A DNA stretch of 64,000 nt, taken from positions 1-64,000 of the forward strand of contig CAISDJ010000089.1 in assembly GCA_903884105.1 (NCBI GenBank), written 5' to 3'. The notes under the pieces were generated by a model. The model did not search any database, had not been told where the DNA came from, and saw only the letters and a list, made by a program, of their open reading frames with translations. The stretch is from an uncultured Pseudomonadota bacterium (GTDB taxonomy: Bacteria > Pseudomonadota > Gammaproteobacteria > Steroidobacterales > Steroidobacteraceae). Each line of letters begins with the position of its first letter. Position 1 is the first letter of the stretch. Position numbers and translations under genes: made by a program. Below are positions 1-8,517 of the stretch, piece by piece.

Positions 1-1
1 A

Positions 2-118
2 GAGCTCGTGGCGGAGGAATTGCGGCTGGCGCAACAGTCCCTCGCGGAAATAACGGGTGATTTCACCTCCGAGGACCTGCTCGGGAGGATCTTTTCCAGC
101 TTCTGCATCGGAAAGTAG
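2..118 (+). CDS. mnmE: MnmE (TrmE) tRNA modification GTPase, C-terminal end only
   Basis: Only the last 38 codons are inside the window; the gene starts upstream. The translated tail contains [17 protein letters not shown] and finishes with the FCIGK C-terminus that is diagnostic of MnmE. The terminal Cys-Ile-Gly-Lys belongs to the helical domain that works with the GTPase domain. MnmE pairs with MnmG to build the cmnm5 modification on U34 of certain tRNAs. In many gammaproteobacteria mnmG follows closely, but here the partner lies about 19 kb downstream, so the two genes are separated by an accessory block. The identification is firm because of the terminal motif, although the length seen is short. 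Confidence 0.9.
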   Translation, partial: ELVAEELRLAQQSLAEITGDFTSEDLLGRIFSSFCIGK

Positions 119-254
119 GGGAGCCTGGCCGCAGAGGCAGGACTGTCCGGCCTCTCTCAGGAAAGGTCCTGATACCCCGACTACGGGCGTTGCCACAAGA
201 TATACCCGGCATTTTAAGGCCTTAACGCCCACCCATGACTCGCGTTGCCCCACC

Positions 255-1166
255 ATGACATCGTTCCTGCTGCTGCTCGTCTGCGCAGTGCTTGGCATGG
301 TCACCGCCCGCAATGTCAAAGGGGCTGCCAGCTTTACCCTGCCGCTGAACTGGTGGGTGCTGAACATTGCGCTACCCGCCCTGGTGCTCGAACTGCTGCC
401 CAAGCTTGAGTTCGACTGGCATCTTTGGTTCCTGCTCGTCTCGCAGTGGCTGATTTTTGGCGGAGCCTGGGTCGGTTTTGCGGCGTTAGGTCGCATGCTC
501 GACTGGTCCAAGGGCCGCGTAGGCGCGCTGGTCCTGACGGCCGGTCTGGGCAATACGCTGTTCATCGGCTATCCCGTCATCGAGGCCATCCTTGGGCGCG
601 AAGCTTTGCCCTACGCGGTCATTGCTGACCAAGGCGGAGCCTTCATGTCCTTCATTGTCGGCGGAGCCATCGTGGCCGCTGTCTACAGCGAGCGGGATGC
701 GACCAGAGAGCTGGCATTGTCGCGCTTGATCATCCAGCGCCTGATCCACTTCCCGGCCCTGTATGCGATTATTCTGGGCATTGGCGTCGGTGCAATGGGC
801 GGTTGGCCCAAGGACCTGGATGCGATGCTGCTGCGCCTCGGCGGGACGCTGACGCCGATCGCGTTGTTCTCGGCCGGCGTGCAGTTCCGCTTCCGCGTCA
901 GCAGCGACCAGCGGGGTCCGTTGGCTATGGGGCTCGCGTGGAAGCTCCTACTCGGCCCGCTGATCGTCTACGCGATCGGAGCCGCGGCGGGCATCGGTCC
1001 CCCGATGCTGGCGGTGGGCGTCATGCAGGCTGCCATGGCACCCATGGTGTCGGCGGCAATTCTCGCCGACCAGAACCAACTCGAACCGCCTCTGGCCAAC
1101 TCGATGCTGGCCCTTGGCATCCTGCTGTCGGTCGTCACCTTGTCAGCAGCGGCATTCCTCTTCTAG
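255..1166 (+). CDS. AEC (auxin efflux carrier) family permease
   Basis: The 303-residue product is almost entirely hydrophobic, with about ten predicted membrane segments in two halves separated by a short polar stretch, as in AEC-family carriers (Pfam Mem_trans). Members move small organic acids and related anions across the inner membrane; the substrate cannot be read from sequence. I chose the ATG at 255 because the protein then opens directly with a membrane segment (MTSFLLLLVCAVLGMV). The longer open frame from 57 overlaps mnmE and adds a soluble, low-complexity leader. It sits upstream of the polyene-type cluster on the same strand, but 138 bp separate it from the acyl carrier protein gene, so a functional link is not shown. 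Confidence 0.8.
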   Translation: MTSFLLLLVCAVLGMVTARNVKGAASFTLPLNWWVLNIALPALVLELLPKLEFDWHLWFLLVSQWLIFGGAWVGFAALGRMLDWSKGRVGALVLTAGLGNTLFIGYPVIEAILGREALPYAVIADQGGAFMSFIVGGAIVAAVYSERDATRELALSRLIIQRLIHFPALYAIILGIGVGAMGGWPKDLDAMLLRLGGTLTPIALFSAGVQFRFRVSSDQRGPLAMGLAWKLLLGPLIVYAIGAAAGIGPPMLAVGVMQAAMAPMVSAAILADQNQLEPPLANSMLALGILLSVVTLSAAAFLF

Positions 1167-1250
1167 CGGCGCAGCGCCGGCTGGCGTCCCATTCGACGAT
1201 TGACGTCCGACCACGCTCTCGAGGCGCTGCAGTGGGCAACTTCCGGCAGG

Positions 1251-1256
1251 TATACT
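1251..1256 (+). promoter_or_regulatory. Possible -10 element for the polyene-cluster plus-strand unit
   Basis: TATACT lies about 48 bp before the acyl carrier protein start, in the only non-coding gap upstream of the eight-gene run. A good -35 hexamer is not visible at the normal distance, so this is a weak prediction. Confidence 0.25.
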
Positions 1257-1303
1257 GCTGATACCGCGAGAAACAATCTCACCGGGATAGATTCAAGCAT
1301 TCA

Positions 1304-1588
1304 ATGATGGGGGCGTCCGTGGCGGCACAGTCTGAGATCGAGCTGGAACTGGCTCGCCTGATCGTCAGTGCCTTGAATCTGGAGGGCGTCTCGCCAGAAA
1401 GCATCGATCCGGGGGCCCAACTGTTTGGAGGCACACTAGGCCTCGACTCGATCGACGCGCTGGAGCTCGCGCTCGCAATCTCGCGGCGCTACGGCTTCGA
1501 GCTGCGCTCTGACGACGACAACAATGCCCGGATCTTCGCCTCGCTCGGCAGCCTCGCACAGCACGTACATACCCACCGCACGGCGTGA
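1304..1588 (+). CDS. Acyl carrier protein of the aryl-polyene-like cluster
   Basis: This 94-residue acidic protein has the carrier-protein core GLDSIDALEL, with Ser49 as the expected 4'-phosphopantetheine attachment site. Hydrophobic residues around it fit the four-helix ACP fold. It would tether the growing acyl or polyene chain for the ketosynthase, reductase and dehydratases encoded nearby. ATG codons at 1304 and 1307 are both possible. The stop is only 10 bp before the AMP-ligase start, so the two genes are almost certainly co-transcribed. Well-studied aryl polyene clusters carry two carrier proteins (ApeE, ApeF); only this one is visible here. Confidence 0.85.
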   Translation: MMGASVAAQSEIELELARLIVSALNLEGVSPESIDPGAQLFGGTLGLDSIDALELALAISRRYGFELRSDDDNNARIFASLGSLAQHVHTHRTA

Positions 1589-1598
1589 GGGTTCTCGC

Positions 1599-2996
1599 AT
1601 GGCCCCGCAATCGGAGCAGCGTCTTCCTCTCCTGGGCCCTGGACCTGCTGCCGACGCTAGCCTGCAGGATGTGATCGCGTGGCGCGGCACCCTGCCGATC
1701 ACCCGGGCGAGATTCCTCCGGGACGTTCTGGCGGTGTCACGGGCACTGCCTGACCATGCTCGAGTCATTAACATCTGCAACGATTCCTATCTCTTCCTGG
1801 TGGGCTTCGCTGCGGCCGTAACACGCGGGCAGGTTACCCTCATGCCGCCGAGCCGCGTGCCCGGCGTGGTCGTCGCAATTGCCGAGGAACATGCAGACTG
1901 CTACCTGCTGGTGGACGCAAGTACCGCCGACGGCGCGCTGCCCCAGTATCGAATCAGCGTCGACGCGTCAGTTGCTCCAGGCGAGCCGGCAGACCTGAGC
2001 TCTGCCATTCCCTCCATCCATGTCGAGCAGGTCATAGCCGTTCTGTTTACTTCCGGAAGCACCGGCAAGGCGATGCCCAATCCCAAGCGGTGGGGCACAC
2101 TGGTCCGGGGCGCCGCCGCTACCGCACAAGCCATCTTTCCGGCGTCCTCCCGTGCGACCGTCGTGACCACCGTACCGCCACAGCACATGTACGGCTTTGA
2201 AACGACCATGCTGATGCCGCTGCTCGGCCACTGTGCCCTGCAGTGCGCTCGCCCGCTGTTCCCAGAAGACGTTCGCCAGACTCTGGCGCTGACGCCGGCG
2301 CCGCGCCTGTTGATCACGACGCCGGTCCATCTGCGTACCTTCGTGGAATTCAGTGGAGACATGCCGCCAGTCGCAGGCATCGTCTGCGCAACCGCTCCAC
2401 TGGCACCTCAGCTTGCCCTGAAGAGCGAGCGCAAGTTCAATGCCCCGCTGACAGAAGTCTTTGGCAGCACCGAGACCGGAGTGATCGCGACTCGCCGCAC
2501 TGTCAATGATGATCCCTGGAAGCTCATCGAGCTCTTCGATGTCGAGCCAAGCAACGACGGTACCCGCGTGCGAGCCCGGCATTTTCCCGGAGACGTGCTG
2601 TTGCAGGATGTCGTCGAGCGCGCGGATCACCGCTACTTTCGCTTGATGGGCCGCAATAGCGACCTCATCAACATCGCAGGAAAACGGGCCAGCCTCGGCG
2701 ACTTGAACGTCAAGCTGCTGTCGATTGCCGGCGTCCGCGACGGCGTGATCTTCATGCCTGACCCGCCGACAGAGCACGAGTCGACCCGCGCTGTCCAGCG
2801 TACTGCCGCCCTGGTCGTCGCGCCCGGCATGACGCACGAAGCAATCCTGTCCGCGATGCGCCAGGTGATAGATCCCGCATTCCTGCCACGGCCACTGCTG
2901 CTGGTCGACGCATTGCCGCGCAATGAAACGAGCAAGTTGCCGCGGGCTGCACTGCTCGGGCTGCTTGCCCAACAAGTCCGCGACATTGGAGCGTGA
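1599..2996 (+). CDS. AMP-dependent acyl/aryl ligase (ApeH-like)
   Basis: A 465-residue adenylate-forming enzyme. The phosphate-binding signature LFTSGSTGK lies near residue 150, the adenine motif FGSTETG near residue 287, and a C-terminal NETSKLPR supplies the catalytic-lysine region. It is shorter than typical acyl-CoA synthetases, matching the compact ligases of aryl polyene clusters, which activate an aromatic acid starter and load it onto the carrier protein. ATG 1599 was preferred to the longer frame at 1524, which runs back inside the carrier-protein gene; a TGAGGG stretch precedes 1599. It follows the carrier protein by 10 bp and overlaps the next gene by four bases (GTGA). The aromatic substrate is inferred from context. 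Confidence 0.85.
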   Translation: MAPQSEQRLPLLGPGPAADASLQDVIAWRGTLPITRARFLRDVLAVSRALPDHARVINICNDSYLFLVGFAAAVTRGQVTLMPPSRVPGVVVAIAEEHADCYLLVDASTADGALPQYRISVDASVAPGEPADLSSAIPSIHVEQVIAVLFTSGSTGKAMPNPKRWGTLVRGAAATAQAIFPASSRATVVTTVPPQHMYGFETTMLMPLLGHCALQCARPLFPEDVRQTLALTPAPRLLITTPVHLRTFVEFSGDMPPVAGIVCATAPLAPQLALKSERKFNAPLTEVFGSTETGVIATRRTVNDDPWKLIELFDVEPSNDGTRVRARHFPGDVLLQDVVERADHRYFRLMGRNSDLINIAGKRASLGDLNVKLLSIAGVRDGVIFMPDPPTEHESTRAVQRTAALVVAPGMTHEAILSAMRQVIDPAFLPRPLLLVDALPRNETSKLPRAALLGLLAQQVRDIGA

Positions 2997-3328
2997 CGGT
3001 TAGCGTCCATCCCGTCTGTCCCGTTTCATGGCTCTCCATCGAGCCACGGCATCCGGCATTGCCGGGCCACTTTCCCGGCAACCCGATCGTTCCGGGTGTC
3101 GTGCTGCTTGACCACGTGCTCGCATTCGCGCACGAAAGTTTTCAACCGCGGGCGTCTGCATCCCGCATCCCCTGGGTAAAATTCCTTGAACCCCTACTGC
3201 CCGAGCAGCAGGTGATGCTCGGCCTCGATGCCGTAACGCAGGAGGAAATCCGGTTTACTTGCCGCATCGGTCCGTCGCGCGTGGCGGAAGGAGTGCTGGT
3301 GCTGAGCCGGACTTCACCTCATGAGTGA
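2993..3328 (+). CDS. ApeI-like 3-hydroxyacyl-ACP dehydratase (hotdog fold)
   Basis: A 111-residue hotdog-fold protein with the FabZ-like signature LPGHFPGNPIVPGV, in which His26 is the expected catalytic base. It would dehydrate 3-hydroxyacyl-ACP to the trans-2-enoyl thioester in each elongation cycle. In characterised aryl polyene systems the small ApeI works as a complex with the divergent ApeP, and an ApeP-like gene lies at 7178. Translation starts at GTG, overlapping the ligase stop by four bases; the end overlaps the acyltransferase start by eight bases, so tight translational coupling is likely. Confidence 0.82.
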   Translation: MTVSVHPVCPVSWLSIEPRHPALPGHFPGNPIVPGVVLLDHVLAFAHESFQPRASASRIPWVKFLEPLLPEQQVMLGLDAVTQEEIRFTCRIGPSRVAEGVLVLSRTSPHE

Positions 3329-4241
3329 ACCATGGCGCCATCGGAGCGAGGCGGGTTCCGGGCGCATGGTGCGCTTCATCCGCTGGGTGGCGCTTGATGT
3401 CAGCACGCCACTGGCACGCGCCATGCTCTTGCCCATTACGGCCTACTTCCTCGTTGTGCGCGGGCAGGAACGCCGCGCGTCCAGGCACTATCTTCGCCGT
3501 GCACTGGGCAGGGAACCAGGCCTGCTGGACATCGCTCGACACATCCACACCTTCGCCACTTCCATTCTGGACCGGGTTGCTTTCCTGGCCAGCCAGTCTA
3601 CGGCCCGAACCGTCCGCGTCCACGGCTTGGAGTGCCTCCAGCACTACCTGAAAGCGGGACGAGGCGTACTGCTGTTCGGTTCGCACTTCGGCAGTTTCGA
3701 AGCGGTGCGCCACGTCGGCTTTTCCAATCAGGAAATCGAGGTGCGCATCCTGATGGACTACCAGCGGAATCCCCAGGTCACGCAGATGCTCGATGCGCTG
3801 AATCCAAAGGCGGGAGCCAGCGTCATCGATGCGGGTGGCGATACAACCCGGGTGCTGCTTGCCATCAACGAAACCCTCGACCGTGGCGGGCTGGTCGGAC
3901 TCCTTGCCGATCGCGGGCATGACAATGAGGTGCTGCTCGCAGCCGAACTGCTCGGCAGCCCCGTTGGACTGCCGCTCGGTCCGTACCGCATTGCCGCGGT
4001 GACGGGAGCGCCGGTCGTGCTGATTTTCGGCGTGTTGCAACCTGACGGTACGTACGATGTCCACTTCGAACCGTTCGCTGACCGCATCGATCTCCGGCGC
4101 CAGCACCGGATCGAAGACGCGGGCATGTGGGCAAGGCAGTTTGCCTCACAACTGGAAGCGCGAATTCGCGAGGCCCCATTCAATTGGTTCAACTTCTATG
4201 ACTACTGGCACGATGAACACACCCCGACGGCAGCGCCCTGA
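3321..4241 (+). CDS. Lipid-A-type lysophospholipid acyltransferase
   Basis: The 306-residue protein has an N-terminal hydrophobic segment and the HX4E motif of the LpxL/LpxM (LABLAT) superfamily in the stretch GSHFGSFEAVR, with His122 as catalytic base. A downstream GLVGLLADRG resembles the substrate-binding block of the family. Acyltransferases of this kind occur in aryl polyene and xanthomonadin-type clusters, where they are thought to attach the polyene acyl chain to a lipid anchor at the inner membrane. The start overlaps the dehydratase by eight bases, and the end overlaps the LolA-like gene by 29 bases. The acceptor lipid is unknown. Confidence 0.82.
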   Translation: MSEPWRHRSEAGSGRMVRFIRWVALDVSTPLARAMLLPITAYFLVVRGQERRASRHYLRRALGREPGLLDIARHIHTFATSILDRVAFLASQSTARTVRVHGLECLQHYLKAGRGVLLFGSHFGSFEAVRHVGFSNQEIEVRILMDYQRNPQVTQMLDALNPKAGASVIDAGGDTTRVLLAINETLDRGGLVGLLADRGHDNEVLLAAELLGSPVGLPLGPYRIAAVTGAPVVLIFGVLQPDGTYDVHFEPFADRIDLRRQHRIEDAGMWARQFASQLEARIREAPFNWFNFYDYWHDEHTPTAAP

Positions 4242-4854
4242 CATCCTTCGCCGCAGGCGTTTGGACGTTGCCTTCTTGCTGGTTGGCGCATGGCTTGCAA
4301 CGGCAGCAGGGAATTCGTTCGCGGCCGCCCCACCCGAAGCGCCCGCAACAGGCATATCCATGAGCGAGCTCGCGACGTTGCTGCACCGGGATGCCCCCGC
4401 CACGGCGGACTATCACGAGTTCCAGTACCGGCGCGTACTGACAGCCCCGCTTGAACGCCGTGGCGAACTGTACTTCGCGCCCCCTGCGACATTCGAAAAG
4501 AGAGTGCGCCTCCCAGTGAGCGAGACCTACCGCATCGAAGGCGAGACACTCTCGATGGCGTTTCCAGACCGCGCGATCCGCCAGATCTCCCTGCGCAACC
4601 AGCCGCTCCTCGGCGGACTCATGCTCAGCTTCAAGGCCATCATCGGTGGCCAGCTCGACTCGCTCGATTCAACCTTCATTACCACTGTGGGCGGGACGGC
4701 AGATCAGTGGACCCTCGACCTGCGACCGTCGCAGCCTGATGTCGCGAAATACCTCGAGGTCATCCACGTTTCCGGTCACCGCTCCGAGCCCCTGCATTTC
4801 GAAGTGGTGGAGAGAAGCGGCGATCGCACCGTGACGGAAATCGCACCCCGGTGA
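4213..4854 (+). CDS. LolA-like outer-membrane lipoprotein carrier family protein (ApeL-like)
   Basis: The 213-residue product has a basic N-terminus followed by a hydrophobic run ending in NSFAA, which fits a cleavable signal peptide. The mature part matches the size and beta-rich pattern of LolA-related periplasmic carriers, with IEGETLSMAFPDRAIRQISL as a typical repeated-strand stretch. LolA-like genes regularly accompany an MMPL exporter in aryl polyene clusters, presumably taking the lipid product from the exporter to the outer membrane. I chose ATG 4213 because it gives the signal peptide; the frame remains open to 4057 inside the acyltransferase gene. It overlaps the MMPL gene by GTGA. 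Confidence 0.78.
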   Translation: MNTPRRQRPDILRRRRLDVAFLLVGAWLATAAGNSFAAAPPEAPATGISMSELATLLHRDAPATADYHEFQYRRVLTAPLERRGELYFAPPATFEKRVRLPVSETYRIEGETLSMAFPDRAIRQISLRNQPLLGGLMLSFKAIIGGQLDSLDSTFITTVGGTADQWTLDLRPSQPDVAKYLEVIHVSGHRSEPLHFEVVERSGDRTVTEIAPR

Positions 4855-7181
4855 GCGTGGACCAGACAAGCTACTCCTCGCGTCGCCAGTGGCTGCTGAT
4901 GGCGACCTGGGCGCTGTTGCTCGCACTGGGCGGCTATTTCGTTGCCCGCACTCTGAGCGTCGATTCGGACCTGCGCCTGTTCTTGCCCGCAGCGCAGTCT
5001 CCTGAGGAGCGCATCCTGCTTGATGAGCTCAAGGAGGGTCCCGGCACGCGGGTGCTGCTGGTCGCCCTATCCGGGTTGCCCGCTGAGCAGCTCGCCCCGT
5101 TAAGTGACCAGTTGGCCAATCTCTTGCGCGACCATCCTGCCTTTGCGCGCGTTGAGAACGGCACGCTGCAGTCTGATCCAACGATGCAGGAGCTGATGCT
5201 TCGATATCGCTATCTGCTCAGCCCACGAGCGCAGGGGTGCGCTTGCGAAACCGAGACCCTGCGGCGCGAGCTCGACGCCCGCTTGGTCGAGCTCGGCTCA
5301 CCCGCCGGCGCCCTTGCCGAAGACTTGTTGCTGCGCGATCCCTCTGGGGAGATGCAGGCGATCCTGGACAGCTGGCTACCGGCGATTGAACCGCAACTGC
5401 AGGACGGCGTCTGGTTTTCACGCGATGGCCAGCAAGCGCTCCTGTTCCTGCAGACGGCCGCGCCGGGCTTTGACGCTGATCGACAACGGCTTGCCATCAC
5501 CACCCTCACCGAGGCCGCCCGGGACCTTGAGCACTCCGGGCGTCTTGCAGTTGCGGTTACCGGGCCGGGCGCCTTCACGGTTTTGCTGGAACAATCCGTG
5601 CGCGTCGACGTTACGCTGCTCGGCGGCCTCGCCGGTATCGGATCGGTGCTGTTCCTGCTGCTGGTATTGCGCTCGCTGCGGCACACCCTCCTTGGCTTGC
5701 TGTGTCTGGCAACGACCAGCCTGGCCGCGATTGTCGGCGTGTCTCTGGTGTACCCATCGGTGCATGGCATCACGCTCGCGTTCGGCTTCACATTGCTCGG
5801 CGTCGCGATGGACTATCCGGTGCACTTGATGCTGCATCTGACCAGGGACGCAACGGCACGACAGACGCTGTCCCACGTCTGGCCGACGATGCGTCTCAGC
5901 ATTGTCACCACTTGCATTGCGTATCTGGCACTCATCCTCACGGGCTTCACTGGTCTCACCCAGCTCGGGCTGTTCACGATTTGCGGACTTGTGGCGACGG
6001 GCATGGTCTTGCGTTGGGTCCTACCCCGATTGGTTTCCCCCTCTGATTCGAGCGCGCCACCTGCCTGGCTGCTGGCCGTAGACCGTCTGCCTCGGCTGCC
6101 GGCCTTGCCGCTCGTAGTCCTGGGGGCCGCGGTCGCGGCGCTGATCGTGTCGCCCCGACCGCTCTGGAGCAACGAACTCGCGGGCCTCACGCCGGTCCCG
6201 CAGTCGTTACAGGATCTGGACGCGCGACTCCGCAGCGAACTCGGTGCACCGGATCTGCGGTACGCACTGGCGATTCGTGCACCCGATGCCGAATCCGCGC
6301 TGCAGCGGGACGAGGCGCTCAAGGGTGAACTCGAGCAACTCGTTGCAACGGGCGTGGTCGGCAGCTATGAGTCTCCCAGCCGGCTGCTCCCGAGCGTCCT
6401 CCACCAACAGCAGGTCCAGAAGGGACTTCCGGCCGCGGACACGTTGCGTTCCCGCATGCACGATGCGCTTGCCGGCTCGGCCTTTCGCGAGGACGCCTTT
6501 GCCACTTTCTTTGCCGATATCGAAGGGAGTCGCACGCTGGCACCGCTGACCCCAGCCGCCCTCTCGGGCACGGGTTTGGCGGACAGGCTGGGGGCCGTCC
6601 TGCTGCAGAAGCCGGACGAGGCAACCGCACTGGTGACACTGAGCGACGTCAAGGATCCCGTCCGGCTCGCCGCATGGGCCGCAAGCAAGGGCAACGATGT
6701 CCTGTTGCTCGACCTCAAATCCCTGGCCGAGTCACTGATCGCCCGCTATCGAACGCTTGCCCTGGCCGCTCTCGGCTTTGCCCTCGTCGTCATCGGGTTG
6801 GTCATGGTCGTGCAATTGCGCTGGCGAGCCACGCTCGCGGTGCTGTTGCCCGTGCTGGCCACGCTGGCGGCAACGGTCGCCCTGCTCAACCTCGGTGGAA
6901 TCCAGCTGACCCTGTTCCACGTGGTATCGCTGATCCTCGTGGGGGGACTGTCGTTCGACTACGGGCTGTTCTTCAATCGCAGCGAAGCCACGGATGACGG
7001 GGCACTCAGAACACGGTATTCGGTCATGGTGTGCTGGATTTCGACGCTCGGCGCTTTCGCGCTGCTGATGTTGTCGAGAATGCCCGTGCTCCAGGCACTC
7101 GGTTCTACGGTAGCGCTCGGAGTGACGCTCGGCTTCATGTTGTCCCTGCTTGCCCGACATGCGGAACCGGAGGCGAAATGA
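4851..7181 (+). CDS. MMPL/RND-superfamily lipid exporter (ApeM-like)
   Basis: A 776-residue inner-membrane protein with the duplicated RND plan: one membrane helix at residues 14-35, a large periplasmic domain, five clustered helices (about 255-385), then a second helix, periplasmic domain and helix bundle (about 625-770). MMPL proteins move lipids or lipid-linked products out of the inner membrane using proton flow. Its position between the LolA-like carrier and the ApeP-like dehydratase is the usual aryl polyene order. Translation starts at GTG overlapping the LolA-like stop, and the end overlaps the next gene by ATGA. It is shorter than tripartite RND drug pumps, as expected for MMPL exporters. 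Confidence 0.87.
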   Translation: MSVDQTSYSSRRQWLLMATWALLLALGGYFVARTLSVDSDLRLFLPAAQSPEERILLDELKEGPGTRVLLVALSGLPAEQLAPLSDQLANLLRDHPAFARVENGTLQSDPTMQELMLRYRYLLSPRAQGCACETETLRRELDARLVELGSPAGALAEDLLLRDPSGEMQAILDSWLPAIEPQLQDGVWFSRDGQQALLFLQTAAPGFDADRQRLAITTLTEAARDLEHSGRLAVAVTGPGAFTVLLEQSVRVDVTLLGGLAGIGSVLFLLLVLRSLRHTLLGLLCLATTSLAAIVGVSLVYPSVHGITLAFGFTLLGVAMDYPVHLMLHLTRDATARQTLSHVWPTMRLSIVTTCIAYLALILTGFTGLTQLGLFTICGLVATGMVLRWVLPRLVSPSDSSAPPAWLLAVDRLPRLPALPLVVLGAAVAALIVSPRPLWSNELAGLTPVPQSLQDLDARLRSELGAPDLRYALAIRAPDAESALQRDEALKGELEQLVATGVVGSYESPSRLLPSVLHQQQVQKGLPAADTLRSRMHDALAGSAFREDAFATFFADIEGSRTLAPLTPAALSGTGLADRLGAVLLQKPDEATALVTLSDVKDPVRLAAWAASKGNDVLLLDLKSLAESLIARYRTLALAALGFALVVIGLVMVVQLRWRATLAVLLPVLATLAATVALLNLGGIQLTLFHVVSLILVGGLSFDYGLFFNRSEATDDGALRTRYSVMVCWISTLGAFALLMLSRMPVLQALGSTVALGVTLGFMLSLLARHAEPEAK

Positions 7182-7633
7182 CAACAACGTCACCTCCGTT
7201 GCCGACCACCCGAGCTCAGATGGCGGCTCTGATTCCACATCAAGGCCGCATGTGCCTACTCGACGAGGTCCGGCAATCGACACTGGACACCATCGTTTGC
7301 ATTTCCCGCAGCCACTCATCGCCGGACAACCCGCTACGCCGAGGCGGTCGACTGTCTGCGGTGACTCTATGTGAATATGGTGCGCAGGCGATGGCTGTTC
7401 ATGGTGGAATGGCCACGCAGGCGTCCGGGCAGCAGTCTCCATCGGGATGGTTGGTGACCCTGCGCGATGTGCAACTGAATGTTGCCTTCGTGGAAGCGAC
7501 GGGTGAGCTTGAGGTCGCCGCGCGCCGGTTGGCCGCGAGCGATACGGCTTGGCAATATGAGTTCGCGGTCACGCGCGCGGGGCAACTCCTCGCCAGCGGC
7601 CGCGCCACGGTGGCATTAAAGAGGGCGCGATGA
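7178..7633 (+). CDS. ApeP-like hotdog dehydratase
   Basis: A 151-residue protein with LIPHQGRMCLLDEV near its start, the hallmark of the ApeP/FabA-like hotdog family; His21 is the candidate catalytic residue. In characterised systems ApeP and ApeI form a heteromeric dehydratase, so this gene probably partners the product at 2993. I used ATG 7178, which overlaps the MMPL stop by ATGA and has a GGAGGCG ribosome-binding site seven bases upstream; the frame open from 7031 lies inside the MMPL gene. The 3' end overlaps the ketoreductase by ATGA. Confidence 0.82.
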   Translation: MTTTSPPLPTTRAQMAALIPHQGRMCLLDEVRQSTLDTIVCISRSHSSPDNPLRRGGRLSAVTLCEYGAQAMAVHGGMATQASGQQSPSGWLVTLRDVQLNVAFVEATGELEVAARRLAASDTAWQYEFAVTRAGQLLASGRATVALKRAR

Positions 7634-8352
7634 TTCGGAGGGCACTGGTTACGGGGGGGAGCGGTGACATAGGCAGCGAGTGCGCCAGGCAGCTCGGCCG
7701 GGCCGGCATTCATGTCTGCGTTCATGCCAATACCCATCTCGCGAAAGCCGAAGCCGTTGCAGACGCCATCCGGACTGCCGGAGGCGCGGCGGAAGCCGTT
7801 TCATTCGACCTCACCGACAGCGCCGCGACGCAGGCCGTCATCAGCAGGCTCACCGCCGAGCAGCCGCTACAGATCCTCGTGCATTGTGCGGGCATTCACC
7901 ATGATGGTCCGATGGCGGGCCTCTCCGACGAAAACTGGCACAAGGTCATCGACGTCTCGCTGCATGGATTTTTCAACGTCACCAAGCCCCTGCTGTTGCC
8001 GATGCTGCGTACGCGCTGGGGCCGCATCGTTGCGCTTTCGTCGATAGCCGGGCAGCTTGGCAATCGAGGGCAGACGAACTACGCCGCCGCGAAGGCCGGC
8101 TTGCAAGGCGCCGTCCTGTCGCTCGCGAAGGAAGTGGCCACGCGAGGCGTCACGGCGAATATCGTTTCGCCCGGACTCGTTGCCGGTGCCATGACAGCAG
8201 GCGTCTTCGATGACGCTACCGTCAAGCAGCTCGTGCCGATGGCACGCCTCGGGCGGCCAGAAGAAGTCGCCGCCGTCGTGGCGTTTCTCGCCTCAGACGC
8301 AGCCAGCTACGTGACGGGGCAGATCGTGGGAGTGAACGGGGGGATGGCTTAG
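7630..8352 (+). CDS. 3-oxoacyl-ACP reductase, FabG-type SDR (ApeQ-like)
   Basis: A 240-residue classical short-chain dehydrogenase. The cofactor motif TGGSGDIG lies near residue 9, the catalytic Tyr151 and Lys155 sit in NYAAAKAG, and the FabG-type C-terminus GQIVGVNGGMA is present. It would reduce the 3-ketoacyl-ACP formed by the ketosynthase, completing the ketosynthase, reductase, dehydratase cycle that leaves conjugated double bonds because no enoyl reductase is encoded nearby. It is the last gene of the plus-strand unit and overlaps its upstream neighbour by ATGA. FabG paralogues are common, so the pathway role comes from the neighbours. Confidence 0.87.
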   Translation: MIRRALVTGGSGDIGSECARQLGRAGIHVCVHANTHLAKAEAVADAIRTAGGAAEAVSFDLTDSAATQAVISRLTAEQPLQILVHCAGIHHDGPMAGLSDENWHKVIDVSLHGFFNVTKPLLLPMLRTRWGRIVALSSIAGQLGNRGQTNYAAAKAGLQGAVLSLAKEVATRGVTANIVSPGLVAGAMTAGVFDDATVKQLVPMARLGRPEEVAAVVAFLASDAASYVTGQIVGVNGGMA

Positions 8353-8381
8353 GAGTTAAGAGCGACCGGCCAACTTCGGTG

Positions 8382-8466
8382 GCAAATGGCCTACCGGCGA
8401 ATGGTCGACAAATGGCCCAGACGGGCAGCTAGACGGCTTGGCTTGCTGACGGAGTCGGCCATTTGC
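8382..8466. repeat. Inverted-repeat element between convergent genes
   Basis: GCAAATGGCC at 8382-8391 and GGCCATTTGC at 8457-8466 are a perfect 10-base inverted pair. Related AATGG(C/T)C cores recur at 8400-8417, and their complements recur at 8476-8486. The element fills the gap between the convergent ketoreductase and exonuclease III genes and may end transcription from both sides, although no long T-run follows either arm. Confidence 0.55.
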
Positions 8467-8517
8467 TGCGTCCGCGGCCATTCGACGGAAGTCTATTTGC
8501 CGACGCAGTGGACCGGG

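Noticed and set aside
803-1261. 152-codon plus-strand frame overlapping the AEC permease and the gap before the carrier protein
   Set aside because: Out of frame with the permease; Arg/Pro/Gly-rich translation without domain features, so it is not the missing second carrier protein.
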